Positions 9,057 through 21,229 are shown, counted from the stretch's first letter. The stretch: 53,470 bases of DNA from an uncultured Saprospiraceae bacterium (GCA_938015805.1 CALLXF010000005.1:1-53470), one strand, 5' to 3'. Notes: generated by a model from the letters alone, not told the origin. Translations and numbers: made by a program.

Positions 9057-9785
9057 ATGAAAAAGAATTTAATATTTTGTTTTGTCTTATTTATAGGTAG
9101 TCAAGTTTCCTATGGTCAGTTTGGAAAACTAATAGATAAAGCCAAGTCTGAAGGAGAAAAAATAATTAGTAAGGACGATAGCGGATTAGATATCGCAGGT
9201 GGTCTAAAGGAGGCTCTGGATGAAGGTGTAAAAGATGCAGTAAATAATCTATCTCAAGAAAATGGTTATTATGCAAGTCCTTATAAAATACTCATCCCTA
9301 AGGATGCCCAAAAAGTAATTAAAAAAGTAAAACTCGTTCCTGGTTTTCAAAATGTAGAGGAGGAACTCATCACGAAAATGAATCAAGCTGCAGAGGTAGC
9401 CGCTAAAAAAGCGACTCCTATTTTTGTAAAAGCTATAAAAGATATGTCTTTTACCGATGCCAAAAAAATACTCTTTGGAGCGGACGATGCGGGGACTCGC
9501 TATTTAGAAGGCAGTGCAAGAAAATCTCTGTATAAAGAATTTATGCCAGTGATCCAAAGTGCATTAGAAGAAGTAAATGCAACTAAATACTGGAAAGGTG
9601 TAGTCACAAAGTATAATGCCCTACCCCTGACTAAAGATCTTAATCCAGATCTGGATGATCATGTAAACACCAAAGCTCTCGATGGATTATTTGGGCTTAT
9701 ACAGGTCAAAGAAAATGGTATCCGTAAAGATGTCGGTCAGCGTAACAGCCCTCTGCTTAAAGATGTTTTTGGACAATTAGACTAA
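9057..9785 (+). CDS. DUF4197 domain-containing exported protein
   Basis: 242 residues. A signal peptide (MKKNLIFCFVLFIGSQVSYG) with no lipobox Cys is followed by the mostly helical DUF4197 domain over nearly the whole mature chain. Family features are GLKEALDEGVKDAVNNLSQENGY, the YKILIPKDAQKV segment, the FTDAKKILFGADDAGTRYLE block and a closing RNSPLLKDVFGQ. The family is widespread in Proteobacteria and Bacteroidota, is periplasmic and has no established function. It is convergent with the App1-like gene, with only nine bases between stop codons and no obvious terminator in the gap, so transcripts may overlap. No operon partner. Confidence 0.88.
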   Translation: MKKNLIFCFVLFIGSQVSYGQFGKLIDKAKSEGEKIISKDDSGLDIAGGLKEALDEGVKDAVNNLSQENGYYASPYKILIPKDAQKVIKKVKLVPGFQNVEEELITKMNQAAEVAAKKATPIFVKAIKDMSFTDAKKILFGADDAGTRYLEGSARKSLYKEFMPVIQSALEEVNATKYWKGVVTKYNALPLTKDLNPDLDDHVNTKALDGLFGLIQVKENGIRKDVGQRNSPLLKDVFGQLD

Positions 9786-9794
9786 GTGAATTCT

Positions 9795-10748
9795 TTATGA
9801 TAATAATATATCCTTTTGCGGAAGTAATTGTTCGTAGCTATCTGCAAGCGTAATAGGAACGGGATATTTCTTTTTTATGAGAGCAGCAATTTTTTGATCG
9901 TTTTTTTTATTCCCTGCTTTTAAGATAATAATCTGGCTGATGCGATCTGGAAAATTTTCTAACAATAGAGTATAGATATAAAAATCTTTTTCAGCCGCGT
10001 CACCGATTAGTATAAATTTAGTTTGTTTAAAAATATTAAGTAATTTCTCTATTTCGAGATATTTATTTTGCTCTTCTAGTGCTTTGTTTTTACGTTTTAA
10101 AAGGTGCCACCCAAAATCTCTAAGTTGGATTTCGCCTTGAGGAAAATCGTTATAATCTAAAAACACTTTGAGGTAATCATACATATTCCACGGACTATTA
10201 GACACATAAATAATCGGTCCGCCCTCTGGAATTTGTTCTAGTTTATGTCTATAAAATTGTACTGCTTTTGCAATAGGCTTACGCCGAAAGGGATTTATAA
10301 AAATCACCTGAATCAGCATTCTGATTTTTAGAAAAGATTTTATGAAAGAGGCCATTACTGTATCATCGATATCGGAGATAATGCCCATTGGCATTTTATG
10401 AGCGTATGGAGTCAATGTAAAATCAAGGCTGTATTTCTTTTTTTTAATTTCTATGGAAATAGAGACTGAGGTATTATGTGTTAACTCTTGGAACCAGTTA
10501 TTAGGGATCAATAGTTCAAAATATCCCTCTGGATCACTAGTAATATTAAAAGACTGATTTAAACATTCGATTACAATCGGATGATTCCTGATTTCTCTAC
10601 TAAACGAACGAATAAAAGTGGCATAGAGCGAAAAAAGATATCCGTCCTGAGGTTTTAAAATCGTAGTCCTTCCTTTTAACAATCTCCCTTTAATGTATAT
10701 ATGAGATTTTGTAAAAAAATGGGTATATAAATATATATAAGAGGACAT
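9795..10748 (-). CDS. App1-like (DUF2183) phosphatidate phosphatase family protein
   Basis: 317 residues. The N-terminal about 115 residues form a beta-rich domain (RTTILKPQDGYLFSLYATF, then FELLIPNNWFQEL). The C-terminal part is the App1 catalytic domain of HAD-like phosphatases: the DxDxT nucleophile motif at Asp126-Ile-Asp128-Asp-Thr130 (GIISDIDDTV), motif II Ser in IIYVSNSPWNMYDYL, the GEIQLRDFGWHLL segment and the acidic IGDAAEKDFYIY motif. Yeast App1 dephosphorylates phosphatidic acid; the bacterial substrate is unproven. No signal peptide, so cytoplasmic or peripheral. It is followed directly by the convergent DUF4197 gene and diverges from lysS across a 275-base spacer. Confidence 0.87.
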   Translation of the reverse strand: MSSYIYLYTHFFTKSHIYIKGRLLKGRTTILKPQDGYLFSLYATFIRSFSREIRNHPIVIECLNQSFNITSDPEGYFELLIPNNWFQELTHNTSVSISIEIKKKKYSLDFTLTPYAHKMPMGIISDIDDTVMASFIKSFLKIRMLIQVIFINPFRRKPIAKAVQFYRHKLEQIPEGGPIIYVSNSPWNMYDYLKVFLDYNDFPQGEIQLRDFGWHLLKRKNKALEEQNKYLEIEKLLNIFKQTKFILIGDAAEKDFYIYTLLLENFPDRISQIIILKAGNKKNDQKIAALIKKKYPVPITLADSYEQLLPQKDILLS

Positions 10749-10916
10749 GTTTTTTATTAAGCTGACGGATCGTAAAGCTCTAGTATTTATTGTTTGCCGA
10801 TAATCAACAAATAAGCGATCGTTCCATTTATGCTTGCTAAAGTAAGGGATAAAATCACCTTGGTTTTATAAATGGTAAAAATATATTCCATCTGTTTATA
10901 AATATCTTACTCCCAT

Positions 10917-10939
10917 TGGCGAAAGCCAACATAACTTTG
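10917..10939 (+). promoter_or_regulatory. Candidate lysS promoter with overlapping hairpin
   Basis: A perfect Bacteroidetes -7 element, TAACTTTG at 10932-10939, sits about 88 bases before the lysS ATG. There is no well-placed TTG -33 element. Just upstream, bases from 10916 to 10929 form TTGGC-GAAA-GCCAA, an inverted repeat with a GNRA-type loop in the promoter spacer. It could be an operator or chance. Other weaker TA-rich matches lie closer to the gene. Confidence 0.4.
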
Positions 10940-11026
10940 TGCTAAATAGACTTACAAAATATAAATAGTATGCCTATAGACCCTGCAATAATCCATACTT
11001 TTACAGCCTAAAAGAAAAGCAACGTG

Positions 11027-12559
11027 ATGCAAGAACATCTTAGCGAACAAGAAATAATAAGAAGAGAAAATCTTCAGAAAATTATAGATCTAGGAATCGA
11101 ACCCTACCCTAGCGAGCTATATCCAGTAAATGTATATGCTGCTGAAGTAAAGGAAAAATTTATAGCGGATAGCGGAGATTACCAAGAGGTATGCCTAGCA
11201 GGAAGGCTGATGTCTAGACGGGTAATGGGTAAGGCCTCTTTTGCAGAACTGCTAGATGCCAGTGGTCGTATACAGATATACGTCAGTCGAGATCTAATCT
11301 GTCCTGACGAAAACAAAGATTTATATAACCAAGTCTTTAAAAAATTACTAGACCTAGGAGATTTTATAGGTGTAAAAGGATATGCTTTTAAAACTAAAGT
11401 AGGAGAAACCAGTATTTACGTCAACGAACTCAAGGTCTTAGGTAAATCATTAAAACCACTACCTGTGGTAAAGACTGATGCGGATGGAACTGTATATGAT
11501 AGTTTTTCTGATCCTGAACTGAGATACCGACAGCGATATGTAGATCTAGTCGTAAATCCTGAGGTAAAAGATGCGTTTATTAAACGGACGACGATGTATA
11601 ATTCGATCCGTACCTATCTAAACGATAAAGGATATCTCGAGGTAGAAACCCCGATTTTACAACCTCTATATGGAGGAGCAGCAGCCAGGCCATTTACTAC
11701 ACATCACAATACGTTAGACATGAAACTCTATCTACGTATTGCAAATGAGCTGTACCTAAAGAGATTAATCGTCGGTGGCTTCGATGGCGTATATGAGTTT
11801 TCTAAAGATTTTCGAAATGAGGGAATGAGTCGTTTTCATAATCCTGAATTTACTCAGATAGAACTCTATGTGGCCTATAAAGATTACGAGTGGATGATGA
11901 ATCTAGTAGAAGAAATGGTGGAGAAAGTATGTATGGATATGCATGGAACGACGGAGGTAAAAGTCGGCGAAAATATGATTAATTTTCAAAGACCATGGAA
12001 ACGTTATACTATGTTTGAAGCCATAGAGCATTTTACTCAGATCGACATCTCTGAGATGGATGAAGAGCAGCTGAGAGCTACTGCAAAAGAACTGCATGTA
12101 GAAGTAGATGCATCTATGGGTAAAGGAAAACTGATAGATGAGATTTTCGGTGAGAAATGTGAAGCCCTACTCATACAGCCCACTTTTATAACAGACTACC
12201 CCGTGGAGATGTCTCCTCTAGCTAAAAAACATCGTACTAAGGAAGGTCTCGTCGAACGTTTTGAAGCGGTGTGTAATGGTAAGGAAATATGTAATGCCTT
12301 TTCTGAACTTAATGATCCTATCGATCAGCGTAACCGATTCCAAGAACAACTAGATTTAGGAAAACGAGGTGATGATGAAGCGATGGTTTTAGATGAAGAT
12401 TTTTTACGAGCCTTAGAATACGGAATGCCTCCTACGGCAGGTCTAGGAATCGGAATGGATCGACTAGCTATGATCTTAACAAATAGTCACTCAATCCAAG
12501 ATGTACTGTTTTTTCCTCAAATGAAACCCGAAACTAAAGATTCTCCAGAGAGTGAATAA
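11027..12559 (+). CDS. lysS: Lysyl-tRNA synthetase, class II
   Basis: 510 residues from the ATG at 11027; the GTG just before it (11024) is an equally possible start and changes one residue. The enzyme charges tRNA-Lys with lysine using ATP in the cytoplasm. The N-terminal OB-fold anticodon-binding domain (about 55-160) carries [20 protein letters not shown]. Motif 1 follows near [11 protein letters not shown]. Class II motif 2 is [20 protein letters not shown] and motif 3 is [13 protein letters not shown] near the C-terminus. Length fits bacterial LysS (about 500). The stop overlaps the GTG start of the downstream acyltransferase by eight bases, so the two are translationally coupled. Very firm. 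Confidence 0.97.
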   Translation: MQEHLSEQEIIRRENLQKIIDLGIEPYPSELYPVNVYAAEVKEKFIADSGDYQEVCLAGRLMSRRVMGKASFAELLDASGRIQIYVSRDLICPDENKDLYNQVFKKLLDLGDFIGVKGYAFKTKVGETSIYVNELKVLGKSLKPLPVVKTDADGTVYDSFSDPELRYRQRYVDLVVNPEVKDAFIKRTTMYNSIRTYLNDKGYLEVETPILQPLYGGAAARPFTTHHNTLDMKLYLRIANELYLKRLIVGGFDGVYEFSKDFRNEGMSRFHNPEFTQIELYVAYKDYEWMMNLVEEMVEKVCMDMHGTTEVKVGENMINFQRPWKRYTMFEAIEHFTQIDISEMDEEQLRATAKELHVEVDASMGKGKLIDEIFGEKCEALLIQPTFITDYPVEMSPLAKKHRTKEGLVERFEAVCNGKEICNAFSELNDPIDQRNRFQEQLDLGKRGDDEAMVLDEDFLRALEYGMPPTAGLGIGMDRLAMILTNSHSIQDVLFFPQMKPETKDSPESE

Positions 12560-13322
12560 AATTATAGGATATCCATTAGCGTTTACACGATTTGTAATTT
12601 GTATCATTTTAATGATCTTTTACATCGGTGGATTTCTGGTCAGCTTACTTTTTACTAAAGGAAGTCGGGAACGGACATTTAGACTGAGAAGAAATTACCT
12701 TAAAGTAATTATGCCTTATGTCCTAAATGTAAAAATGGAGGTAAAAGGAAGCCCTATAGAGGAAAGTGCTCTTTACGTATGTAATCACCGTACATTTTGC
12801 GATCCAGGAATCTCTTCTATTTTTTTAGATGCTTTTGTGATTGCCAAAGCAGAAATCGCTGATTACCCTTTAATCAATAAGGGAGCAGAACTCACAGGGG
12901 TCATCTGGGTCAAGCGAGAAAATAAGGATAGTCGCAAAGCCACTCGAGAAGCACTGGTCAAAACAATACAGTCAGGTTATAACGTAATGGTATACCCAGA
13001 AGGAACCACAAACGATCAAAAAAATCTACTAAAATATCTAGACGGTACATTTAGAGAGATGTCTGCCATAAATAAACCAGCTGTTCCTGTCGCTCTAGAA
13101 TATAGAGATAAAAAAGATTTATGGAAAAATAGATCACTAGCCTCTCAGTACTTTCGACAATTTTCTGCCTGGAGGACGGAGGTGAAAATGGAAATCGGTC
13201 CTCCATTCCTAGATGCTGATGGTGTCGTCTTATCTAGAAAATGTGCTAACTGGACCAATGATAAGATCCATGAAATGCAAGCAGGATGGTCTAGGGCTTT
13301 TACTCAATTAGTTACGCAGTAA
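12552..13322 (+). CDS. 1-acyl-sn-glycerol-3-phosphate acyltransferase (PlsC-like)
   Basis: 256 residues from a GTG overlapping the end of lysS. An N-terminal hydrophobic stretch ([21 protein letters not shown], about 14-34) anchors it in the inner membrane. The acyltransferase motifs are all present: block I NHRTFCD (the HX4D catalytic pair), block II around [20 protein letters not shown], block III YPEGTTN and block IV VPVALEY. This family transfers an acyl group to lysophosphatidic acid to make phosphatidic acid. An ornithine-lipid or other lysolipid acyltransferase is an alternative. Coupling to lysS is noteworthy because both substrates could matter for lysine- or amino-lipids, but that is speculation. 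Downstream lies a long non-coding region. Confidence 0.85.
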   Translation: MNKIIGYPLAFTRFVICIILMIFYIGGFLVSLLFTKGSRERTFRLRRNYLKVIMPYVLNVKMEVKGSPIEESALYVCNHRTFCDPGISSIFLDAFVIAKAEIADYPLINKGAELTGVIWVKRENKDSRKATREALVKTIQSGYNVMVYPEGTTNDQKNLLKYLDGTFREMSAINKPAVPVALEYRDKKDLWKNRSLASQYFRQFSAWRTEVKMEIGPPFLDADGVVLSRKCANWTNDKIHEMQAGWSRAFTQLVTQ

Positions 13323-13366
13323 GTTAGTTGGAAGTCATAATAACAAGGAAGGAGTACAAAGTAACA

Positions 13367-13401
13367 AGTAAGGAGTAAGGAGTAAGGAGTAAGGAGTAAA
13401 A
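13367..13401. repeat. 7-base tandem repeat AGTAAGG
   Basis: Four perfect copies of AGTAAGG at 13367-13394 plus a partial fifth. The surrounding bases, about 13344-13452, contain diverged variants such as GGAGTACAAAGTAAC and GGAAGTAAGGAGTAG, so the original array was longer. It is not in a gene. Simple repeats of this sort can vary in copy number. Confidence 0.9.
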
Positions 13402-13559
13402 GTAACAAGGAGGAAGTACTAAGAAGGAAATTCTAAGTAGGAAGTAAGGAGTAGAATTTGATAGCGAAAATAAAATAGTTGGCACTATGTCGATTTGAGT
13501 GGGTAAAAAATATCTATTCCATTCTGATTGTCATTTAAGTTCATATTCGAATGCCTCTT

Positions 13560-13585
13560 TTTCTTTTGCCTTGAAGCAAAAGAAA
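13560..13585. repeat. Hairpin element, 10-base-pair stem
   Basis: TTTCTTTTGC pairs perfectly with GCAAAAGAAA around a CTTGAA loop. A TTCAAG complementary to the loop follows at 13592-13597. From memory, similar pyrimidine/purine hairpins recur in intergenic DNA of Bacteroidota, so this may be one copy of a dispersed element. It is too far from either flanking gene to be an obvious terminator, though it could stop lysS-plsC transcription. Confidence 0.5.
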
Positions 13586-13894
13586 CAAAAATTCAAGACT
13601 GTTTTGATTTCTTAACGCTCCTAAATCCTTAAAATCCTAAAATAAATAAACTCGCAATATCAGCTGATTTTCACATTATTAATTATAATATCCCATTGGC
13701 ATATCTTATTCTCACAATTCTTAGTTTTGCTCAAACACTATTTTGTTTTTAACGGATTTTAAAAATTTATCCACTAAAATCAAAAAGGTCAATCCTTGCA
13801 TAATTTAGGAGTATACCTAGCATTTAATAACTCACCCATTCTGATCAACATAGAGCCAAATAGTTGCTTGAAAAAATACGGGTTATTTGAAATA

Positions 13895-13931
13895 AAAAAG
13901 GCTTCTTTCTAAATGAAAGAAGCCTTTTTTT
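13895..13931 (-). terminator. Intrinsic terminator of the carA-eno-ftsB-sucD operon
   Basis: A 15-base-pair perfect stem (AAAAAGGCTTCTTTC with its complement) and five-base loop, bounded by A and T runs so that it works on either strand. It begins about 30 bases beyond the sucD stop. Confidence 0.93.
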
Positions 13932-13961
13932 ATCGCTGATATTTCTTAGTAAAGTATGTTA

Positions 13962-14837
13962 CTATCCTAGTATTCTTTTAAGTGTAGACCCGATTTCTGC
14001 TGGAGATTCTACTACATGGATACCATGCTCTCTCATAATACGCATCTTAGCTTCTGCAGTATCATCCTCACCTCCGATAATAGCTCCGGCGTGGCCCATC
14101 GTTCTACCAGCTGGTGCTGTTTTTCCTGCAATAAATCCTACTACAGGTTTTTTATTTCCTGTCTCTTTAATGTACTTTGCAGCTAGAGCTTCATAATTAC
14201 CACCTATCTCTCCGATCATTACGATCGCTTTAGTATCTGGATCATTCATAAACATTTCTACTGCTTCTTTAGTAGGAGTTCCAATAATCGGATCTCCGCC
14301 TATTCCTATCGCTGTAGAAATCCCTAGTCCTGCTTTAACCACCTGATCAGCTGCTTCATAGGTCAGTGTTCCCGACTTAGATACGATACCTATATTTCCT
14401 TCTTTAAATACAAAACCAGGCATGATACCTACCTTTGCTGCACCTGGAGTAATAACACCTGGACAGTTAGGACCGATCAGAATGCAATCAGGATATTTAT
14501 TTAAATACGCTTTTACTTTTACCATGTCTTGTACTGGAATACCTTCTGTGATACAGATGATCACTTTAATCCCAGCCTCTGCAGCTTCCATAACTGCGTC
14601 TGCTGCAAATCTCGGTGGTACAAAAATGATAGAGGTATCTGCCCCTACTTTAATTACTGCTTCTTGCACAGAATTAAACACTGGTTTTCCAAGGTGCTCT
14701 TGACCACCTTTACCAGGTGTAACTCCACCTACGATATTAGTACCGTACTCGATCATCTGGCCTGCATGAAAAGAACCTTCTTTTCCTGTAAAACCTTGGA
14801 CTATGATATTAGAATTTTTATCTACTAAAACGCTCAT
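13962..14837 (-). CDS. sucD: Succinate-CoA ligase (ADP-forming) subunit alpha
   Basis: 291 residues, the standard length. With the beta subunit it interconverts succinyl-CoA and succinate, coupled to NDP phosphorylation in the TCA cycle. The N-terminal CoA-binding Rossmann domain carries [19 protein letters not shown] and [25 protein letters not shown] and [10 protein letters not shown]-like segments follow. The phosphohistidine motif is MGHAGAI (His about 249). The beta subunit gene sucC is not adjacent and not in the window. The start overlaps the stop of the ftsB-like gene by four bases (ATGA), so it is the last gene of the carA-eno operon and ends at a strong terminator. In this organism it also receives succinyl-CoA made by the mutase at 39273-42419. 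Confidence 0.97.
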   Translation of the reverse strand: MSVLVDKNSNIIVQGFTGKEGSFHAGQMIEYGTNIVGGVTPGKGGQEHLGKPVFNSVQEAVIKVGADTSIIFVPPRFAADAVMEAAEAGIKVIICITEGIPVQDMVKVKAYLNKYPDCILIGPNCPGVITPGAAKVGIMPGFVFKEGNIGIVSKSGTLTYEAADQVVKAGLGISTAIGIGGDPIIGTPTKEAVEMFMNDPDTKAIVMIGEIGGNYEALAAKYIKETGNKKPVVGFIAGKTAPAGRTMGHAGAIIGGEDDTAEAKMRIMREHGIHVVESPAEIGSTLKRILG

Positions 14838-15172
14838 TTTTTTATTTCAGATTCTATTATAAAAACATCTTCGTTAGGGTGGGCAAAGTTATACTTCTCC
14901 CGAGCCAATTTCTCCATATTATTGGATAAATCTTTTTCTTGTTTTCGAGCATTTGCGAGTTTTGCAATGTATTCCTCTTTTTCTTGCTCTAAACCTTCTA
15001 TGGCCTTTTGTACTTTTTGTTGTTTTACCCAATTATGGTTATCAAAAAAGCACACCCAAATTACAAATATAGAAAGCGTCAATGTATATTTATTTAGCCA
15101 CTTGATCGCTTTAAATCTCTGGAAAATCATCGATTTTATATCTGAATTTTGGGATTTCTTTTTAGCACCCAT
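14834..15172 (-). CDS. FtsB/DivIC-like septum formation initiator protein
   Basis: 112 residues, one membrane pass. A basic cytoplasmic N-terminus leads to one transmembrane segment ([15 protein letters not shown], about 30-44). A coiled coil follows ([25 protein letters not shown]), then the conserved [20 protein letters not shown] ending typical of the FtsB/DivIC family, where the short motif after the coil contacts FtsL and FtsQ. The protein is expected in the divisome. It sits between eno and sucD: 39 bases after eno and overlapping sucD by four. Adjacency of an ftsB homologue to eno is widespread in bacteria and supports the call. Confidence 0.88.
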   Translation of the reverse strand: MGAKKKSQNSDIKSMIFQRFKAIKWLNKYTLTLSIFVIWVCFFDNHNWVKQQKVQKAIEGLEQEKEEYIAKLANARKQEKDLSNNMEKLAREKYNFAHPNEDVFIIESEIKK

Positions 15173-15211
15173 ATATTAAATATTTTCTTAATATAAAGAT
15201 ACTATAAAATC

Positions 15212-17613
<2,402 letters not shown>

Positions 17614-17634
17614 TATATTTTTTTTAATATGTCG

Positions 17635-17664
17635 CAAATATAATATTTACCCTCGACTAACTAA
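17635..17664 (-). promoter_or_regulatory. carA promoter, Bacteroidetes type
   Basis: On the minus strand, TTA (17664-17662), 19 bases, then TATATTTG (17642-17635). This matches the housekeeping-sigma consensus TTG-N19-TAnnTTTG apart from one -33 base. Predicted start of transcription is about 15 bases before the carA ATG. Confidence 0.7.
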
Positions 17665-17970
17665 TCCCCTCTGACCTCTAATATCCGTTAGAATAAAATT
17701 TTATCACTTTAAATAAACAATATAAATGACTAAAACTTACCGTACTTCCTAAACACCATAATGCGGTAAATATTTAGGTAGAATGAAACACTAAATATTT
17801 ACGTTAATCGCACTAGAGGACTGAGTCATCTATCTTTCTATTTGGTTGAACACTTATTTTAGAGTACAAACAAAACTTCTTTGGCTGAGTGTTACCCATT
17901 TACAAAAGGGTATAAAAAAAGCGATAACAAATGATTGCTATCGCTTTTAATTTCTTTTAAGGCGTATCGA
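17665..17970. other. Spacer between rplQ and the carA promoter
   Basis: AT-rich, no open frame worth calling. It contains the ribosomal operon terminator at 17914-17948 and otherwise nothing recognisable. Together with the promoter it shows that carA-eno is transcribed separately from the ribosomal genes although in the same direction. Confidence 0.7.
17914..17948 (-). terminator. Terminator of the ribosomal protein supercluster
   Basis: AAAAGCGATA pairs with TATCGCTTTT, and CAA with TTG after one mismatch, around an ATGA loop. On the minus strand the stem is followed by a run of seven T. It begins 22 bases after the rplQ stop. Confidence 0.9.
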
Positions 17971-18468
17971 CTACTCTTCCTCAGAATCTGCTTTGGTAGC
18001 TACTGCTGCTGCAACCGCTGCTTTAGCTTCTGTTGCGCCACCAGATTTTTTACCACCTCTTCTTCTAGATTTCTTTTTAGATCCTGAAGACTCTTGTCCA
18101 GAATAAACCGTATTAAAATCTACAAACTCTATCATGGCCATTTCTGCACCATCACCTTGTCTAAATCCTGTCTTTATAATTCTTAAATAACCCCCCGGAC
18201 GGTTAGCTACTTTTTCTGAGATCACGTCAAACAATTCTTTAGTAGCAACTTTATCTTGTAGATAAGAAAATGCCACTCTTCTACTATGACTGGTATTTGT
18301 TTTAGACTTCGTTACGATTGGTTCTAAATGTACTCTCAGAGCTTTGGCTTTCGCCAATGTTGTTCTGATTCTTTTGTGAGTAATCAAAGCAATAGAGAGA
18401 TTTCTTAGAAGTGCAATTCTGTGGCCTCTTTGTCTACCTAAATGATTGTGTTTTTTACCGTGTCTCAT
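17971..18468 (-). CDS. rplQ: 50S ribosomal protein L17
   Basis: 165 residues. The first about 118 residues are the L17 domain ([20 protein letters not shown], ending [10 protein letters not shown]), a large-subunit protein near the exit tunnel. The remaining about 45 residues are a Lys/Arg/Gly then Ala/Glu tail ([11 protein letters not shown], then [16 protein letters not shown]), longer than the E. coli protein but a common style in Bacteroidota. It is the last gene of the supercluster, 98 bases after rpoA, and is followed by the terminator. Confidence 0.96.
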   Translation of the reverse strand: MRHGKKHNHLGRQRGHRIALLRNLSIALITHKRIRTTLAKAKALRVHLEPIVTKSKTNTSHSRRVAFSYLQDKVATKELFDVISEKVANRPGGYLRIIKTGFRQGDGAEMAMIEFVDFNTVYSGQESSGSKKKSRRRGGKKSGGATEAKAAVAAAVATKADSEEE

Positions 18469-18566
18469 TTTTTAATTTTTTATCATCGTACCACCCAGCC
18501 GTTCTGATTCTTAATAATTAAAGAAGATCAGCTTCAGTAAGTACAGTTATTAATTAATAATAAGGA

Positions 18567-19565
18567 TTACTCCTCGTCTAATTTATATTTAGAAAGATCC
18601 ATTCCGAATGTCAGTCCCTTAGAAACTAGCAATTCTTCAATCTCTACTAATGATTTTTTACCAAAGTTTCTAAATTTAAGAAGCTCGTGTGTATCGTATT
18701 TAACCATCTCTCCTAGGGAGTTAATCTTAGCTGCTTTCAGGCAGTTATAAGCTCTTACAGAAAGATCTAGATCTTCTAGAGAAGTTTTTAATAACTTTCT
18801 CATGTGTAAGATATGCTCATCTACAATATTATCTTCTCTACTAGATGCGTCATCAAATGTGATATTCTCATCTGTTATCAACATTAAGTGTTGGATAAGA
18901 ATACGAGAAGCTTCTTTAACCGCATTTTCAGGATGGATAGTTCCATCAGTCTGGATATCGATCGTTAGTTTTTCGTAATCTGTTTTTTGTCCTACCCTTG
19001 TGTTCTCCACATGATAAGCAACTCTCTTAATAGGAGTATAAATAGCATCGATAGGAATTAGTCCTATTGTAGCATCTTTAGGTTTATTTTCATCAGAAGG
19101 AACATAACCTCTTCCTTTTGTTATCGTTAACTCTATCTCTAAAGTTACTGATGGCTCGAGATTACAAATAAGCAATTCCGGATTCATAACTTTATACACG
19201 TTGGTATGTGCTTCTATGTCTCCTGCTACAAATGCGTCTTTACCGCTGATGGTAATATATATTTTCTCTTCGTCAGAAGTATCTTCTGCCATTAGAGGTT
19301 TTAATCTTACTTGTTTTAGGTTAAGTATGATGTCTACTACATCCTGCACTACACCTTTGATAGTAGAAAACTCATGATCAACCCCAGCGATACGCATACA
19401 AGAAATCGCATAACCTTCTAAAGAAGATAAAAGTACTCTTCTTAATGAATTTCCTATCGTTTGACCAAAACCTGGTTCAAGCGGTTTAAATTCAAAAGTT
19501 CCTTCAAAGTCATTGGCTTTCTGAAGAAGTATTTTGTTAGGTTTTTGAAAATTTAAGATACTCAT
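18567..19565 (-). CDS. rpoA: DNA-directed RNA polymerase subunit alpha
   Basis: 332 residues. The N-terminal assembly domain (about 1-235) contains FKPLEPGFGQTIGNSLRRVLLSSL, the canonical dimerisation helix, and NPELLICNLE. A linker leads to the C-terminal domain (about 255-325), with helix-hairpin-helix motifs (LDLSVRAYNCLKAAKINSLGEM, then NFGKKSLVEIEELL) that touch UP elements and activators. It dimerises to scaffold beta and beta-prime. Placed between rpsD (70 bases away) and rplQ as in most bacteria. Confidence 0.98.
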   Translation of the reverse strand: MSILNFQKPNKILLQKANDFEGTFEFKPLEPGFGQTIGNSLRRVLLSSLEGYAISCMRIAGVDHEFSTIKGVVQDVVDIILNLKQVRLKPLMAEDTSDEEKIYITISGKDAFVAGDIEAHTNVYKVMNPELLICNLEPSVTLEIELTITKGRGYVPSDENKPKDATIGLIPIDAIYTPIKRVAYHVENTRVGQKTDYEKLTIDIQTDGTIHPENAVKEASRILIQHLMLITDENITFDDASSREDNIVDEHILHMRKLLKTSLEDLDLSVRAYNCLKAAKINSLGEMVKYDTHELLKFRNFGKKSLVEIEELLVSKGLTFGMDLSKYKLDEE

Positions 19566-19635
19566 AGCTTGCTGTTTAAAATTAGAACGTAATCAAAAAA
19601 ATGTGGTGCTAAAATTAGATAGATAGTATATCTAA

Positions 19636-20247
19636 TTACTTAGAGTAAAGCTCTACAATTAACTGCTCGTTAATTTTCTCTGGAATCGCTTCTCTTTGAG
19701 GATACTCTAAGAAAGTACCTTCCATTCTTTCCGGATTCCACTGTAACCAACCCCAATTTCTAACATCAGATTTGTTAGCAATAGAATCATTGATTACTTC
19801 TAGATTTCTTGACTTTCCTCTTACTGATATTACATCCCCTGGACGCATCATGTAAGAAGGAATATTAGTTACGATACCATTTACTAGGATATGCTTATGA
19901 GACACTAACTGTCTTGCTCCCCTACGTGTAGGTGACATTCCTAATCTAAAAACAGTGTTATCTAATCTGGCTTCTAAATACTGTAATAGTACCTCACCAG
20001 TTACTCCACCTTTAGAACTTGCTTTAGTAAACAAGTTTCTAAATTGTTTCTCGAGTACACCGTAGGTGTATTTAGCTTTTTGCTTTTCCATCAACTGCAA
20101 CTTATAATCAGAAGCTTGTTTTCTTCTTCTGTTATTTCCATGCTGACCTGGAGGATATTTTCTTTTATCGAATGCTTTATCAAAGCCGAAAAGCGATTCT
20201 CCAAATGCTCTTGATTTCTTAGTACGAGGTCCTGTATATCTTGCCAT
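19636..20247 (-). CDS. rpsD: 30S ribosomal protein S4
   Basis: 203 residues. Binds the 5' domain of 16S rRNA and starts small-subunit assembly. N-terminal region [20 protein letters not shown]; the S4 RNA-binding domain is at about 94-155 ([34 protein letters not shown]). The cysteines that bind zinc in some S4 proteins are absent, so this is the zinc-free form. In E. coli S4 represses its own operon; here it sits 48 bases after rpsK and 70 before rpoA, the longer spacers of the alpha section where such control could act. Confidence 0.97.
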   Translation of the reverse strand: MARYTGPRTKKSRAFGESLFGFDKAFDKRKYPPGQHGNNRRRKQASDYKLQLMEKQKAKYTYGVLEKQFRNLFTKASSKGGVTGEVLLQYLEARLDNTVFRLGMSPTRRGARQLVSHKHILVNGIVTNIPSYMMRPGDVISVRGKSRNLEVINDSIANKSDVRNWGWLQWNPERMEGTFLEYPQREAIPEKINEQLIVELYSK

Positions 20248-20295
20248 TAATTATAATTCCTTTTAAAAATCCCAAATAAGATTATGATCTTAAGA

Positions 20296-20676
20296 TTATA
20301 CTCTTCTTTTCTTAGGTGGTCTACAACCGTTATGAGGAATAGGAGTTACATCCTTTATTCTACTTACTTTAATACCGGCACCATCTATCGCTCTGATTGC
20401 TGCTTCTCTTCCTGCTCCAGGTCCTTTTACAAAAACCTCGACTGTTCTTAATCCTTGCTCGTGTGCTTTCCCTGCTGCATCTCCTGCTGCGATCTGAGCC
20501 GCATAAGGTGTATTTTTCTTAGAACCTCTAAATCCAGCTTTTCCAGCAGAACCCCAAGAGATTACCTGACCTTTCTTATTGGTCATAGATACGATGATAT
20601 TGTTGAAACTCGCTTTTATGTAAGCAAACCCTTCAGGGGCAACAACAACTTTTCCTTTTTTCTTTACTTTAGCCAT
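20296..20676 (-). CDS. rpsK: 30S ribosomal protein S11
   Basis: 126 residues, usual length. Lines the mRNA path at the platform of the small subunit. The conserved parts are [40 protein letters not shown], the glycine-rich [12 protein letters not shown] and the C-terminal [13 protein letters not shown]. Seven bases separate it from rpsM. Confidence 0.97.
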   Translation of the reverse strand: MAKVKKKGKVVVAPEGFAYIKASFNNIIVSMTNKKGQVISWGSAGKAGFRGSKKNTPYAAQIAAGDAAGKAHEQGLRTVEVFVKGPGAGREAAIRAIDGAGIKVSRIKDVTPIPHNGCRPPKKRRV

Positions 20677-20683
20677 CTATCGA

Positions 20684-21061
20684 TTATTTAGTAGCTTTTT
20701 TCTTGTTAGCAACAGTTTTCCTTTTTCCTTTTCTGGTACGTGCGTTATTCTTAGTACCTTGTCCTCTTAGCGGTAGACCTTTTCTGTGTCTGATTCCTCT
20801 GTAAGAACCTATATCCATTAGTCGTTTAATGTTAGTCTGAATTTCTGACCTTAATTCTCCTTCCACTTTTAAGTCATCTTGGAGCATCTTGGCTATGAAC
20901 TTGATATTTTCATCAGTCCATTCCATCACTTTAGTTTCGTGATCTATACCAGCTAAATCTAAAATTTCTGCTGCTTTACTTCTACCTATTCCAAAGATGT
21001 ACGTAAGTCCTATTACGCCTCTTTTATTTTTAGGAAGGTCTATACCTGCAAGTCTCGCCAT
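20684..21061 (-). CDS. rpsM: 30S ribosomal protein S13
   Basis: 125 residues. Located at the head of the small subunit, contacting L5 and the P-site tRNA through its basic C-terminal tail. Recognised by [20 protein letters not shown], the [14 protein letters not shown] helix-hairpin-helix and the [20 protein letters not shown] tail, followed by a Lys-rich end. It starts 13 bases after the short rpmJ gene. Confidence 0.97.
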   Translation of the reverse strand: MARLAGIDLPKNKRGVIGLTYIFGIGRSKAAEILDLAGIDHETKVMEWTDENIKFIAKMLQDDLKVEGELRSEIQTNIKRLMDIGSYRGIRHRKGLPLRGQGTKNNARTRKGKRKTVANKKKATK

Positions 21062-21074
21062 TGGTCTATGTTGT

Positions 21075-21191
21075 TTATCCTTGTCTTTGTTTGAACCTAG
21101 GGTTCTTTTTATTAATTACGAACAATTTTCCTTTACGTCTTACGATTTTACAATCGGCAGAACGCTTTTTTATAGATGCTCTAACTTTCAT
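21075..21191 (-). CDS. rpmJ: 50S ribosomal protein L36, zinc-free form
   Basis: 38 residues, starting [19 protein letters not shown] and ending NPRFKQRQG with a TAA stop. Although tiny, it matches L36 over its full length and lies in the expected place between infA (38 bases) and rpsM (13 bases). Three of the four zinc ligands of the classical protein are replaced (Ser at 11, Asn at 27, Phe at 32; only Cys14 remains), so it does not bind zinc. This is the C-minus form usual for Bacteroidota. Confidence 0.95.
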   Translation of the reverse strand: MKVRASIKKRSADCKIVRRKGKLFVINKKNPRFKQRQG

Positions 21192-21229
21192 AACATTATC
21201 ATTTTTCAGGATGAATACTAAATATCAAT

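Larger units (their letters stand above)
13323..13961. other. 639-base non-coding region with repeats and sucD terminator
   Basis: No credible gene. It holds a purine-rich low-complexity tract (about 13330-13455) with perfect AGTAAGG tandem copies, a 10-base-pair hairpin element at 13560-13585, and the sucD terminator at 13895-13931. It separates the plus-strand lysS unit from the convergent carA-eno-sucD operon. Confidence 0.75.
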
